64,000 nucleotides of DNA from contig NZ_JAMGBG010000046.1 in NCBI RefSeq assembly GCF_023516595.1, positions 1 to 64,000 on the forward strand, read 5' to 3'. The notes under the pieces are model-generated. The model searched no databases, was not told where the DNA came from, and worked only from the letters and a program-made list of their open reading frames with translations. The DNA is from Streptomyces neyagawaensis. GTDB taxonomy: Bacteria > Actinomycetota > Actinomycetes > Streptomycetales > Streptomycetaceae. Positions 1 through 8,261 of the stretch are shown here, piece by piece (the stretch's first letter is position 1; each line of letters opens with the position of its first letter). The translations under genes were made by a program, and so were the position numbers.

Positions 1-414
1 GCCCTTGAGGACGCCGGTGGCCTTCACGACCTCGCGCACGGCCTCGAAGACGCGGTTCGGGCGGGCGGAACGGGCCAGCCGGCGGCGGAAGTAGGCCAGC
101 AGCGACGGGTCGAAGGCCATGTCGTGAAGGCCCAGCCCGCATCCGGCCTTCCACCGCAGGTCGCACCGCAGTTCCTGGACCGTCTCGAAGTCCGACAGCC
201 CGTGCAGGGCCTGCAAGGTGATCGCGGCGGCCAGGATCTGCGGCGGCATGCTCGGCCGTCCGTTCGCCGACGGATACATGTCCGCGAACATCTCAGCCGG
301 AAACAGCTCGCCACGATGCTCGGCCAGAAACGCGAACACACTCCCGGCCGGGATCAGACCCCGGCACGTCTCCCACACGTCTGGCCCGACCGTCTCGCCG
401 ACCCACTCACCCAT
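1..414 (-). CDS. IS1182-type transposase, N-terminal part (runs off left edge)
   Basis: Reading the minus strand from the ATG at 414 gives an uninterrupted 138-residue frame to the window edge. It has the N-terminal transposase region (DUF772 type) of IS1182-like elements: a start like MGEWVGETVG, then RPSMPPQILAAAITLQALHG, LSDFETVQELRCDLRWKAG and a YFRRRLARS segment. The DDE catalytic part lies beyond the left edge. An in-frame GTG at 420 is an alternative start. No stop or frameshift is visible in this part, so the copy could be intact. The family call rests on remembered sequence patterns. Confidence 0.8.
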   Translation of the reverse strand, partial: MGEWVGETVGPDVWETCRGLIPAGSVFAFLAEHRGELFPAEMFADMYPSANGRPSMPPQILAAAITLQALHGLSDFETVQELRCDLRWKAGCGLGLHDMAFDPSLLAYFRRRLARSARPNRVFEAVREVVKATGVLKG

Positions 415-429
415 CGCCACAAGACGAGT

Positions 430-459
430 CTGGCCCTGCCGCTGACGCGGCAGGGCCAG
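430..459. repeat. Perfect 13-bp hairpin upstream of the transposase
   Basis: CTGGCCCTGCCGC at 430-442 and its exact complement at 447-459 flank a TGAC loop. It lies just upstream of the transposase start and could be a terminator or part of the element's end. There is no T-run on either side. Confidence 0.6.
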
Positions 460-563
460 AACCCAAGATCTTCATGAGCCTTCTAGGCCGTGTCCGGCCT
501 GACCGCTCCTGACGGGGTCCCCGCGTTCGCGTGGCGGCCGTCAGGAGGGCAGGCCCCGGCGGG

Positions 564-1817
564 TCACAGCTCCGCTTCGACGAGGGTCTTCTCGACGTTC
601 ACGAAGCCCTGGCGGGCGGCGACCAGGCGGCCCTTGCGGACCACCTGGAAGGTGACCTCCGGGTTGATCAGGCGGGGGAGGCCGGCGGCGGCGATCAGGT
701 CCTCGAAGCGCCAGGTCAGCGGCGGGGTCAGCCCGCCCGTGGTGACCCTCATGCCGTTGTCGAGGGTGTTGCGGATCGCCTGGGCGGTGACCTCGCGGTC
801 GCCGATCTTCTCGATGACGGACGTCAGCACGGTGTACGCGATCCAGGTGGTCTGCACCCCCGGGTCCGCCGGGTCGATCCGGTTGTCGTCGAAGGCGTGC
901 TCGCGGATCACCTTCTTCATCCGGTCCCAGCGCTTGTCGGTCTCCACCGGGTACCAGCCGGTGACATACGTCCCCTCGTACGGCCCCGACCTGCCGCCGG
1001 TCGCGTCGACGAGGGACTGGTCGACGCTGCCGAGCACGGAGGCGGTGCGTACGGCGGGGTAGTCCTTGCGGTCCCGGCGGAACGAGTCCATGAACGTGGA
1101 GGTCCGGTCGCCGAGCGCGGGCACCACGCACCCCCGCTTCACCGGGTCGCCGGAGGCCCGCCGCAGCGCCTGCCGGGCATGCTCCGCGTACTCGGTCGCG
1201 TCCTCGGCGGCCAGCTGGTCCTCGGCCCCCCGGTGCCCCCCGGAGCGCAGCCCCGAGTTCAGCAGCAGCGGAAGCTGGTCCCCCGCTATGGAGTCGGGGC
1301 GGACGAGGGCCACGGGGCCGCAGGCGTGTGCGAGCTGCTCGCCGAGCCCGGCCATGAGCGCGGCCTGGCCGCCGTTGACCGGGTAGGACAGGGCGCTGGA
1401 GAACTCGTCGTCGGTCACGCCGTAGCCGCCGATGTAGGGGATGCCGGCGGACTCCAGCGGGGCGAGGAAGGAGCGGCCGTGCTGGCTGTAGGAGCCGACG
1501 ACGGCGACGGCGTCCTCCTTCGCCGCGCGGCGGGCGCACCGCGCGGCGCCCACGGTGTCGTTGTGGTCGTTGCAGGTGAGGATGCGCAGCTCACGGCCGT
1601 TGATCCCGCCGCCCGCGTTGATCCAGCGGGCGTACGCCTTGGCCATGGCGGGCATGCCTGGCTTGTTGGTGGCGGCGGTCTTCTCCGGCGCCCAGGTCAT
1701 GACGGTGATGGGGCCGTCCCCGGAATCCCCCGTGACGCCGGACACGACCCCGCACCCGGCGGCGAGCGACGCACACAGCGCCAGTGCGACGACTCTCGCG
1801 GTACCGGCCCGTTTCAT
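564..1817 (-). CDS. ABC-type branched-chain amino acid/amide solute-binding lipoprotein
   Basis: A 417-residue exported protein. The chosen ATG at 1817 gives a short basic N-terminus, a hydrophobic segment and a lipobox LAAGC with the acylated Cys at residue 22. The mature part has the type I periplasmic-binding fold of the LivJ/Peripla_BP_6 kind: INAGGGINGRELRIL near the start, then VAVVGSYSQHG and a PYIGGYGVTDDE segment. Such proteins capture a small ligand outside the membrane for an ABC importer, but no permease or ATPase genes are adjacent, so the ligand is unknown and this may be an orphan receptor. An ATG at 1889 would add 24 residues rich in Arg and Pro; neither start has a strong ribosome binding site. 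Confidence 0.8.
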   Translation of the reverse strand: MKRAGTARVVALALCASLAAGCGVVSGVTGDSGDGPITVMTWAPEKTAATNKPGMPAMAKAYARWINAGGGINGRELRILTCNDHNDTVGAARCARRAAKEDAVAVVGSYSQHGRSFLAPLESAGIPYIGGYGVTDDEFSSALSYPVNGGQAALMAGLGEQLAHACGPVALVRPDSIAGDQLPLLLNSGLRSGGHRGAEDQLAAEDATEYAEHARQALRRASGDPVKRGCVVPALGDRTSTFMDSFRRDRKDYPAVRTASVLGSVDQSLVDATGGRSGPYEGTYVTGWYPVETDKRWDRMKKVIREHAFDDNRIDPADPGVQTTWIAYTVLTSVIEKIGDREVTAQAIRNTLDNGMRVTTGGLTPPLTWRFEDLIAAAGLPRLINPEVTFQVVRKGRLVAARQGFVNVEKTLVEAEL

Positions 1818-2017
1818 CCCGGTACGGCGGGAATCGCCGGGACGGTTGGGCCTGGGACGGTCTACTGGGGTGCGTCGCCTGCCGGTCATGACTCCGCACG
1901 ATTCCGCCACATCACCAACCCAGGCGTGACGATCGGTCAACGGAAGGTGACCGGGAGGTGAATTGCGGGAAGCTACGATCGTATTTTCGAGAGAGTGCAG
2001 AGAGGAACGCGGGAGCG

Positions 2018-2518
2018 ATGACCGTCCAAGGTTCGGAGACCTCTTCCCGTCGTGGGCGTCGCTCATTCACCATGGGCGGCATGCCACTGAACGACATGCC
2101 TTGGTGGCGCTGGCGCAGCAATGTGCGCTCCGCGCTGCACATGCTCTCCGATCCGGTGTTCCAGCGGGACGTCTGGCTGGCCGGCGTCGACGGCTACGGT
2201 GACGTCACCGACGCCGTGTACCGCCTGGTCGAGGACACCTGGCTGGACAACTGGTCCGCCGAAAAGTACGTGGGCGCGATCTTCCGCGACGCCCAGGAGG
2301 CGGCGCTCGTCGACACCGCCGTGCTGCGTGTGCTGCGGATCATGCACCAGGTGGGGCCGGACGCCCCCGTCTCCGCGTACCTCGACCACCCGGCGTGGCC
2401 CGAGGCGGTCCGCGCGGCCCGGGAGGCCCATGTGCGCCTGACGGTGAGCGACGGCGAGGACCCGGACACACCGCCGCGCACGCTGGAGGTACTGCGGATC
2501 ATGACGAGGGCGGCGTAG
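2018..2518 (+). CDS. SCO4402-family conserved protein
   Basis: A 166-residue soluble protein without signal peptide or membrane segment. It is recognised as the Streptomyces SCO4402 family from the segments MPWWRWRSNVRSALHMLSD and VLRVLRIMHQVGPDAPVSAY. The function is unknown. The ATG at 2018 is preferred because GAGAGGA and GGGAG lie just upstream; an in-frame upstream start at 1958 would add a poorly conserved tail. It is divergent from the solute-binding protein and followed by purU, an arrangement I recall from other Streptomyces. After the stop come two copies of a CGGGGTCGGCGTCGGG repeat. Confidence 0.75.
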   Translation: MTVQGSETSSRRGRRSFTMGGMPLNDMPWWRWRSNVRSALHMLSDPVFQRDVWLAGVDGYGDVTDAVYRLVEDTWLDNWSAEKYVGAIFRDAQEAALVDTAVLRVLRIMHQVGPDAPVSAYLDHPAWPEAVRAAREAHVRLTVSDGEDPDTPPRTLEVLRIMTRAA

Positions 2519-2672
2519 GGGCGGCAGCACGGGGTCGGCGTCGGGGCGGCCCGGGGTCGGCGTCGGGCGGTGCGGGGGTGGTGCGGGGCGCCGTCCGGAC
2601 GGGGTCGTTCCGGTCGGTCCGGTCCTCGGGACGATTGCCGACATGGGGACGCCATATGCGACCCTGTCGGGC

Positions 2673-3554
2673 ATGAACGCGCAGCCCACTCCCGCCGCGG
2701 CGCCCGCCGACCAGTACGTCCTCACCCTCTCCTGCCCCGACAAGCAGGGCATCGTGCACGCCGTGTCGAGCTACCTCTTCATGACCGGCTGCAACATCGA
2801 GGACAGCCAGCAGTTCGGCGACCACGACACGGGTCTGTTCTTCATGCGCGTCCACTTCTCGGCGGAGGCTCCGGTGACCCTGGACAAGCTCCGGGCGAGC
2901 TTCGCGGCGATCGGCGACTCCTTCCACATGGACTGGCAGATCAACCGCGCCGAGGACAAGATGCGCGTCGTCCTGATGGTCAGCAAGTTCGGGCACTGCC
3001 TGAACGACCTGCTGTTCCGCGCGCGGATCGGGGCACTGCCGGTCGAGATCGCGGCGGTCGTGTCCAACCACACGGACTTCGCCGAGCTGGTGGCCTCCTA
3101 CGACATCCCCTTCCACCACATCCCGGTCACGAAGGACACCAAGGCCGACGCCGAGGCGCGGCTGCTGGAGCTCGTCCGGCAGGAGAAGGTCGAGCTGGTG
3201 GTGCTCGCCCGGTACATGCAGGTGCTGTCGGACGACCTCTGCAAGCAGCTCAGCGGGCGGATCATCAACATCCACCACTCGTTCCTGCCGAGCTTCAAGG
3301 GCGCGAAGCCGTACCACCAGGCGCACGCGCGGGGCGTGAAGCTGATCGGGGCGACGGCGCACTATGTCACCGCCGACCTCGACGAGGGGCCGATCATCGA
3401 GCAGGAGGTCGAGCGGGTCGGCCACGGGGTGACCCCCGAGGAGCTCGTCGCGGTCGGCCGGGACGTGGAGTGCCAGGCCCTGGCCCGCGCGGTCAAGTGG
3501 CACGCCGAGCGCCGCATCCTGATGAACGGCCGCCGGACGGTCGTGTTCGCCTAG
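2673..3554 (+). CDS. purU: Formyltetrahydrofolate deformylase
   Basis: PurU hydrolyses 10-formyltetrahydrofolate to formate and tetrahydrofolate and balances one-carbon pools in the cytosol. The 293-residue product has the family's usual size and order: an N-terminal ACT domain (about residues 15-80, YVLTLSCPDKQGIVHAVS) and a formyltransferase-like domain (about 98-275). The catalytic region is visible as INIHHSFLPSFKGAKPY and ATAHYVTADLDEGPII, giving the conserved His and Asp. The start at 2673 omits 10 upstream in-frame residues not typical of the family. No purine gene is adjacent, so it is probably transcribed alone. Confidence 0.95.
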   Translation: MNAQPTPAAAPADQYVLTLSCPDKQGIVHAVSSYLFMTGCNIEDSQQFGDHDTGLFFMRVHFSAEAPVTLDKLRASFAAIGDSFHMDWQINRAEDKMRVVLMVSKFGHCLNDLLFRARIGALPVEIAAVVSNHTDFAELVASYDIPFHHIPVTKDTKADAEARLLELVRQEKVELVVLARYMQVLSDDLCKQLSGRIINIHHSFLPSFKGAKPYHQAHARGVKLIGATAHYVTADLDEGPIIEQEVERVGHGVTPEELVAVGRDVECQALARAVKWHAERRILMNGRRTVVFA

Positions 3555-3607
3555 CCGGAGGGCACGACGAAGTCGTGGGGCGGCCGCGGGGCATGCGGCC
3601 TACCCGG

Positions 3608-5914
3608 TCACATGCGGCTCATGGACGCCGCCGCGAAGAGGACGTCCCGGATGGCGTCGCGGTCGCCCATCTGCCCGGCCGCGGCCTCCTCGGGAGGGAC
3701 GTGGCCCGCGGCGAGCCGGCAGAACTCGACGCCGTCCAGGGCGACATGCGCGACCTCGTGCTCGGCGGAGCCCACCGCGGCGGGGGAGTCCAGCGGGATG
3801 AGCCACTCGCCGCCACCGGAACCCTCGATCTCCAGACGGAGACTGCGTCCGGGCGCGCCGACCGACACGAGATGACGGCCCGCCGCGGGCGCCCGTGACG
3901 CGAGGCCCGTGCGCCGGCGCTCGGCCAGCACCAGGGGCAGCATCCGGGCCGCGAGATCGATCATCCCGTGCAGATGGCGTCCCGAGGGCGCCGCGTACGG
4001 GTAGTCCACCGCCTCCGCGATGTCCTCCGCGTGGATCCAGCACTCGAACGCCCGGTCGAGCATCGCGTCCCGCAGCGGCAGCTCGAACCCGCCGTACGAG
4101 ACGACGAGCCGCCCGGAGCCCTCTGTCTCCTTCTCCTTGTGGCCGTCGGCGTCCTCGGCGCCGCCGCCCCTGAACGACGCCGTCCGCACGATGTCATGGC
4201 TCTGCTCCCGCCAGGGCCCGCGGATCGCGCGACCGGGCAGGAGGTGCGCGGCCTTCCAGTACGCCTCGGTGCGCGCGTCGGGAGTACGGCTGCCCGGGGC
4301 CGCCGCCAGCTGCTCCAGCGGGTCCTCCAGCCCCAGCGCGGTCGCCACGAGACCGTCGACGGTCAGCAGGTGCGCGATGACCCCGGCGACGGTCGTCCGC
4401 CGGGTCACCGGGCCCTCGCCCTCGAACCAGCGGAGCCGTACGGGCGCGTGCCAGTCGGCGTCGTCGATGTCCTGGAGCAGCGCGTCCAGCCGGGCCGCCT
4501 CCGCGTCGTACGGCGCCGCCCACGCCGGTACGGGGATACGGGGCGCACGGCGGTCCAGACAGCTCCGCAGGACCCGGGTGCGCAGGGACGGGTCGAGGTC
4601 GAGGCTCTCCGGCGGGTGCAGCAGGCCCACGGCCTCCCGCAGCCGCCGCGCCTCGTCCGCGCACCCGCCGCACACCCCGAGATGCTCCTCCACGGCCGCC
4701 GCCTCGTCCCCCGAACACACGGCCAACGCCCACGCCCCGAGTAACGCCCTCAACACCCGGTGCTCCAGCACGAGGGGGGAGGGCACGGGGGTGGGGGCCG
4801 CCGGTTCGCCGGACGAGGGGAGGGAGGGGCCGTCGGGCATGGTTGTCGGGGGTTGCTCGGGCGCGGTCGACGTCTCATCGGGTGCGCTGGAGGAGGCCGT
4901 CGGGTGGGGGGAGGCGTCTGGGGCGGGGGATGAGGTGTGCGGCGCGGTCGGCGGTTCTTCGGGCAGGGCGGAGGAGGCCGGCGACTCGTGGGACGGGGCC
5001 TGGGAGTCCGGGGACGCCGACGGGGCGCCGGGCGTGGCCCACGGTGATTCGGCGGCGGACTCGTCCTGGTCGTCGCGCGGCGGCGTCGGGTGCTCCTGGG
5101 GGAGCGCCGGCGGGGGCGTCCGCCGCGGGGCGGGGTCGGGCAGCGGCAGCCCCGTGTCCTCCACCGAGGAGCGCGGGAGCGGTATCCGGGGCGGCCACAA
5201 TGGTGCGTCCTCCGCTCCGCTCCCCGACTCACGGCGCCCAACGGCCCCGATCGTGCCCTCGGCGCCGTTCAGCGGGTCGACGCCACGGCTCCCGGCTCCA
5301 CGGACATCACTCTCGGTCCCGCCGCTGCCGTCCTGCGCGCCCTCGGCAGAGCCCTCGGGCGCACCGGTACCGCTGTCGGCCCCGCCGGTGCCGCCCCGCG
5401 AGCCCTCGGTACCGCTCACCGGCTCACCGTCGCCGCTCTCCAAGTCGCGCGCGTCACCGTCCGGTCCACGGGCGCCGCGCTCCCGCGCACAGGCACAGGT
5501 GCCACGCTCCGGCCCTACGTCGGCGGCGCGTCGCTCCTCGTCACCGGCCTTCGAGTAACCGGCCGCCGCGTCACCGGCCCCCGTACCGCTGGTCTCGGAA
5601 CCCCCGGCCTCCGTACCGTCGGCACCCTCCGCCTCCGTGCCGTCGGCACCCTCCGCCTCCGCGCCGTCGGCACCCTCCGCCTCCGCGCCGTCGGCTGCGA
5701 CGCCACCAGCGCTCGGTGCGCCCGCTGACCCCGTGGCCGCCGACATCTCCTCCGCGTCCTCCGGCTGTTCCAGGTCCTCCCAGGTTCCGTCGGCCTCGGT
5801 GTCTCCGGCTCCCCGGTCCTCTCCGCTCGCCCCCTCCGTCTGTCCCGGCACCGTCGGCTCCGTGTTCTCCGGCTCTTCCTCGTGCGCGCCGGAGGCGTTC
5901 GTCGCGTTGTTCAC
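3608..5914 (-). CDS. Zinc-finger anti-sigma factor with maleylpyruvate-isomerase-like domain and very long disordered N-terminus
   Basis: A 768-residue protein whose start overlaps the sigma gene's stop by 4 bp (ATGA), so the two are translationally coupled. About the first 380 residues are Glu/Gly/Ser/Pro-rich low complexity, with an imperfect EAEGADG-type repeat around 5590-5700. Near residue 405 is an H-x3-C-x2-C zinc motif (EEHLGVCGGC), the signature of zinc-binding anti-sigma domains. From about residue 460 it resembles the mycothiol-dependent maleylpyruvate isomerase N-terminal fold (MDMPI), ending in a C-terminal domain. No membrane segment is seen, so it should act in the cytosol by holding the adjacent sigma factor. 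The zinc and mycothiol-type domains suggest a thiol or redox cue, which is inference. Confidence 0.8.
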   Translation of the reverse strand: MNNATNASGAHEEEPENTEPTVPGQTEGASGEDRGAGDTEADGTWEDLEQPEDAEEMSAATGSAGAPSAGGVAADGAEAEGADGAEAEGADGTEAEGADGTEAGGSETSGTGAGDAAAGYSKAGDEERRAADVGPERGTCACARERGARGPDGDARDLESGDGEPVSGTEGSRGGTGGADSGTGAPEGSAEGAQDGSGGTESDVRGAGSRGVDPLNGAEGTIGAVGRRESGSGAEDAPLWPPRIPLPRSSVEDTGLPLPDPAPRRTPPPALPQEHPTPPRDDQDESAAESPWATPGAPSASPDSQAPSHESPASSALPEEPPTAPHTSSPAPDASPHPTASSSAPDETSTAPEQPPTTMPDGPSLPSSGEPAAPTPVPSPLVLEHRVLRALLGAWALAVCSGDEAAAVEEHLGVCGGCADEARRLREAVGLLHPPESLDLDPSLRTRVLRSCLDRRAPRIPVPAWAAPYDAEAARLDALLQDIDDADWHAPVRLRWFEGEGPVTRRTTVAGVIAHLLTVDGLVATALGLEDPLEQLAAAPGSRTPDARTEAYWKAAHLLPGRAIRGPWREQSHDIVRTASFRGGGAEDADGHKEKETEGSGRLVVSYGGFELPLRDAMLDRAFECWIHAEDIAEAVDYPYAAPSGRHLHGMIDLAARMLPLVLAERRRTGLASRAPAAGRHLVSVGAPGRSLRLEIEGSGGGEWLIPLDSPAAVGSAEHEVAHVALDGVEFCRLAAGHVPPEEAAAGQMGDRDAIRDVLFAAASMSRM

Positions 5915-6492
5915 GCCGTGCCTCCGGGTTCGGGTGGGGTGCCGGAGGGGCCGGTGTCGTGGGCGGTGGCGAGGAGTTGGAGGCCGAGGCGGAGGCGGCG
6001 GCGGGCCTCGTCCTCGGTGACGCCCAGGTCGGCCGCGGTCCGCCGGTAGTCGCGGCGCTGGAAGTACGCCAGTTCGAGTGCGGTCCGCAACGGTGTGGGC
6101 ATGGCCTGCACTATGTAGTCCGCGCGGGCGGCGACCGACGCCTGGTGGACCTTGCGCTCCAGTTCCTCGGCGCTGCCCTCGCCGCCCTGCGCGAGCGCGG
6201 CGGTCTCGGTGACCCGCAGCCGCTGCACGGCCAGCCGGTGGGTGAGCGCGGCGAGCCAGGAGCGCAGGGGGCCCTGCTTGGGGTCGTACGCCTCGGGGTT
6301 CTCCCAGATCCGGACGAAGACCTCGCGGGTGATGCCGTCGGCGGCCCGCTCGTCGTCCAGGACGCGGTGGGCGAGGCCGTGCACGAGCGACGCGAACCGG
6401 TCGTACAGCTCACCGAGCGCGGCCGCCTCGCCGCGCGTCAGCCGCTGCCGCATCCTGAGGTCCCACCGGGGCGGTGCGTCCTGCGTCGCCAT
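5911..6492 (-). CDS. ECF-type RNA polymerase sigma factor
   Basis: A 193-residue sigma-70 family protein of ECF size. Region 2 is seen at about residues 28-95 (LYDRFASLVHGLAHRVLDD, then REVFVRIWENPEAYDP and SWLAALTHRLAVQRLR), and a region 4 helix-turn-helix at about 130-175 (LELAYFQRRDYRRTAADLG). It would direct core polymerase to its own promoter set. The stop overlaps the start of the anti-sigma gene, the usual sigma/anti-sigma operon. A STAS protein is encoded divergently, so a partner-switch input is possible. The 555-bp upstream gap probably carries its promoter. Confidence 0.9.
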   Translation of the reverse strand: MATQDAPPRWDLRMRQRLTRGEAAALGELYDRFASLVHGLAHRVLDDERAADGITREVFVRIWENPEAYDPKQGPLRSWLAALTHRLAVQRLRVTETAALAQGGEGSAEELERKVHQASVAARADYIVQAMPTPLRTALELAYFQRRDYRRTAADLGVTEDEARRRLRLGLQLLATAHDTGPSGTPPEPGGTA

Positions 6493-7047
6493 ACGGCCCC
6501 CTCACCCTGCTCTGGCCTGCGCCGTTCCTGTCGCGGGCCGTTCCGGCCGGCCCTTGGCCGAGCCGTCGTCCCGCACTGAGTCCCACCCGTGTGCACCGGA
6601 GTCCAGCCTGTTCTCCTGCCTGTGCGCACCGGTGTGTCCAGCCTGTGTGCATCGGGTTCTCGAATGTAGTCGGCACCGCTGACCGCGCACGCCCCTTTAT
6701 GGCAATGTGCGCCCCTCGCGACGCCGAAGGTGGTAGAGGCCTCCTCCGCTGCGCTGTTCAGGCCGCCCACATGGGCGTCCACCGGTCCGCCGGGGTCCCG
6801 CGCGCCGTTTCCACGGCGCGAAAACGGCCACTCGGAACCGCACTTGTACCGATCTCAATCGCTTGTTGATCGGTTTTCGATCACTAACGACCGTACTCGA
6901 TGTAAATCTCACCGAAAAGGCCCCTGAAATGGCTCGGTTGCCACGCGCTTTCGGCGGAGTACGGGTGTTTCATGGAACGACGGCGGGGCAGCCGCGCAGC
7001 AGGAAGCGGTGTATTGGCTTCCGGTTCGGCGACTGAGAGGCATCGCG
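6493..7047. other. Divergent intergenic region between sigma factor and STAS genes
   Basis: No gene is supported in these 555 bp. They hold about three imperfect copies of a GTGTGCACCGG/GTCCAGCCTGT pattern at 6588-6658, and a more AT-rich stretch at 6840-6940 that probably contains the promoters for both directions. Confidence 0.5.
6867..6883. promoter_or_regulatory. Inverted repeat TGATCG-N5-CGATCA
   Basis: A perfect 6-bp dyad with a 5-bp spacer sits in the AT-rich part of the divergent intergenic region, a plausible operator or promoter element. No matching copy was noticed elsewhere in the window. Confidence 0.35.
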
Positions 7048-7446
7048 GTGGAGTTCAAAGTGACCGACGGCGAGCAGGGTGAGTGGGCCGTGCTGCGGGT
7101 GTCGGGTGAGATGGATCTGGTGACCTCACCGGTGCTCCGTCAGCGGGTGCACGAGGCGGTGGCCGACGGTCGCCGCAGTCTCGTCCTCGACCTCTCGGGC
7201 GTCGTCTTCTGCGACTCCAGCGGGGTCGGTGTCCTCATCGCCACCCGCCGCCTCATGCGGTCCTGCCGGGGGCGGCTGAGGCTGATCCTCCCGCCCGACG
7301 GCAGGGCGGGCGGTCCGACGGAGGGCGCGCACGTCAACCGTGTCATGGCCGCCCTCGGCGTCCGCCGTCTCTTCGACGTCCACCCGGACGTCATGTCGGC
7401 CGTGGCACCGGAGCCCGAGGACGAGGCCGACGCCCTCTCGGCCTGA
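7048..7446 (+). CDS. STAS-domain anti-sigma factor antagonist
   Basis: A 132-residue single STAS domain of the SpoIIAA/RsbV kind. The sequence shows RVSGEMDLVTSPVLRQRV, the core strand SLVLDLSGVVFCDSSGVGVL with the phosphorylatable DSS serine at about residue 57 or 58, and a C-terminal helix. Unphosphorylated antagonists bind an anti-sigma kinase and free its sigma factor. The GTG at 7048 is chosen because GAGAGG lies 7 bp upstream; a GTG at 7009 would add 13 atypical residues. It is divergent from the sigma/anti-sigma pair. That anti-sigma factor lacks an obvious SpoIIAB-type kinase domain, so its real partner may be elsewhere, for example the ATPase at 13842. Confidence 0.88.
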   Translation: MEFKVTDGEQGEWAVLRVSGEMDLVTSPVLRQRVHEAVADGRRSLVLDLSGVVFCDSSGVGVLIATRRLMRSCRGRLRLILPPDGRAGGPTEGAHVNRVMAALGVRRLFDVHPDVMSAVAPEPEDEADALSA

Positions 7447-7645
7447 TCACAGGCCCGCCCTCCCCATCCTCCCCCCGCACCCCTGTGTCCCGGGGGCCAC
7501 ACAGTTGTCCCGGAATTCCCGCAGTCTTGGTACAAGCGTCGCTTTCGCGCTCCGTACCGCCCGCGGACGTCGTACGCTCCGTGCGAGGAACACCGACAGG
7601 CATGGATCAAGCATTCCACTCGACGTAAGGCGGGCCCGAAAGAAC

Positions 7646-8158
7646 ATGGTCAGCAGCGAGTACGAGCGCCGGATCGCCGCCCGGTTCGCCACCTTCGACC
7701 AGGACGGCAACGGCTGGATCGACCGCGAGGACTTCATCGCGGCGAGCAAGGCGGTGCTCAACGAGTTCGGCACCCCCGCCCGTTCGGACAAGGGCCAGGC
7801 CCTGTACGGCGGCGCGGAGGCCTTCTGGCAGGGCATGGCCGGGATAGCGGACCGGGACGGCGACCAGCGCATCACCCGCGACGAGTTCGTCAACGGCGCG
7901 GTCAAGCGGCTGCGCGACAACCCCGAGCGGTTCGCCGAGATCGCCCGCCCCTTCCTGCACGCGGCCCTCGCCGTCGCGGACGCCGACGGGGACGGCTCGG
8001 CCACGGTCGACGAGACCGCCCGCATCCTCAAGGCCCTCGGCGTGCCCGAGCACATCGCCACCGCCACGGCCGCCGCCCTCGACACCAACGCCGACGGCAA
8101 GGTCGACGAGGTGGAGGTCGTGACCGCGTTCGCCCGCTACTTCACCGTGCCGGAGTGA
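7646..8158 (+). CDS. EF-hand calcium-binding protein (calerythrin-like)
   Basis: A 170-residue cytosolic protein with four EF-hand loops. Loops 1 to 3 start DQDGNGWIDREDF (about residues 17-29), DRDGDQRITRDEF and DADGDGSATVDET; the fourth is DTNADGKVDEVEV. Spacing and length match actinomycete calerythrin-type calcium buffers or sensors. The ATG at 7646 begins MVSSEYERR, usual for the family, and the in-frame upstream sequence looks non-coding. No partner enzyme is adjacent. The downstream gap has repeated GATCGGATCCGGTC units. Confidence 0.88.
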   Translation: MVSSEYERRIAARFATFDQDGNGWIDREDFIAASKAVLNEFGTPARSDKGQALYGGAEAFWQGMAGIADRDGDQRITRDEFVNGAVKRLRDNPERFAEIARPFLHAALAVADADGDGSATVDETARILKALGVPEHIATATAAALDTNADGKVDEVEVVTAFARYFTVPE

Positions 8159-8261
8159 TCACCGAGGGGGCCTTGTCCGATCGGATCCGGTCCCGCGCGA
8201 TCGGATCCGGTCCGGTCTGATCCGACCCGGTTCGTTCTGTTCGTGACCCCCTCCGGCCGGT

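Noticed and set aside
51..477. Plus-strand frames opposite the transposase
   Set aside because: They are shadows of the IS1182-type transposase reading frame on the minus strand.
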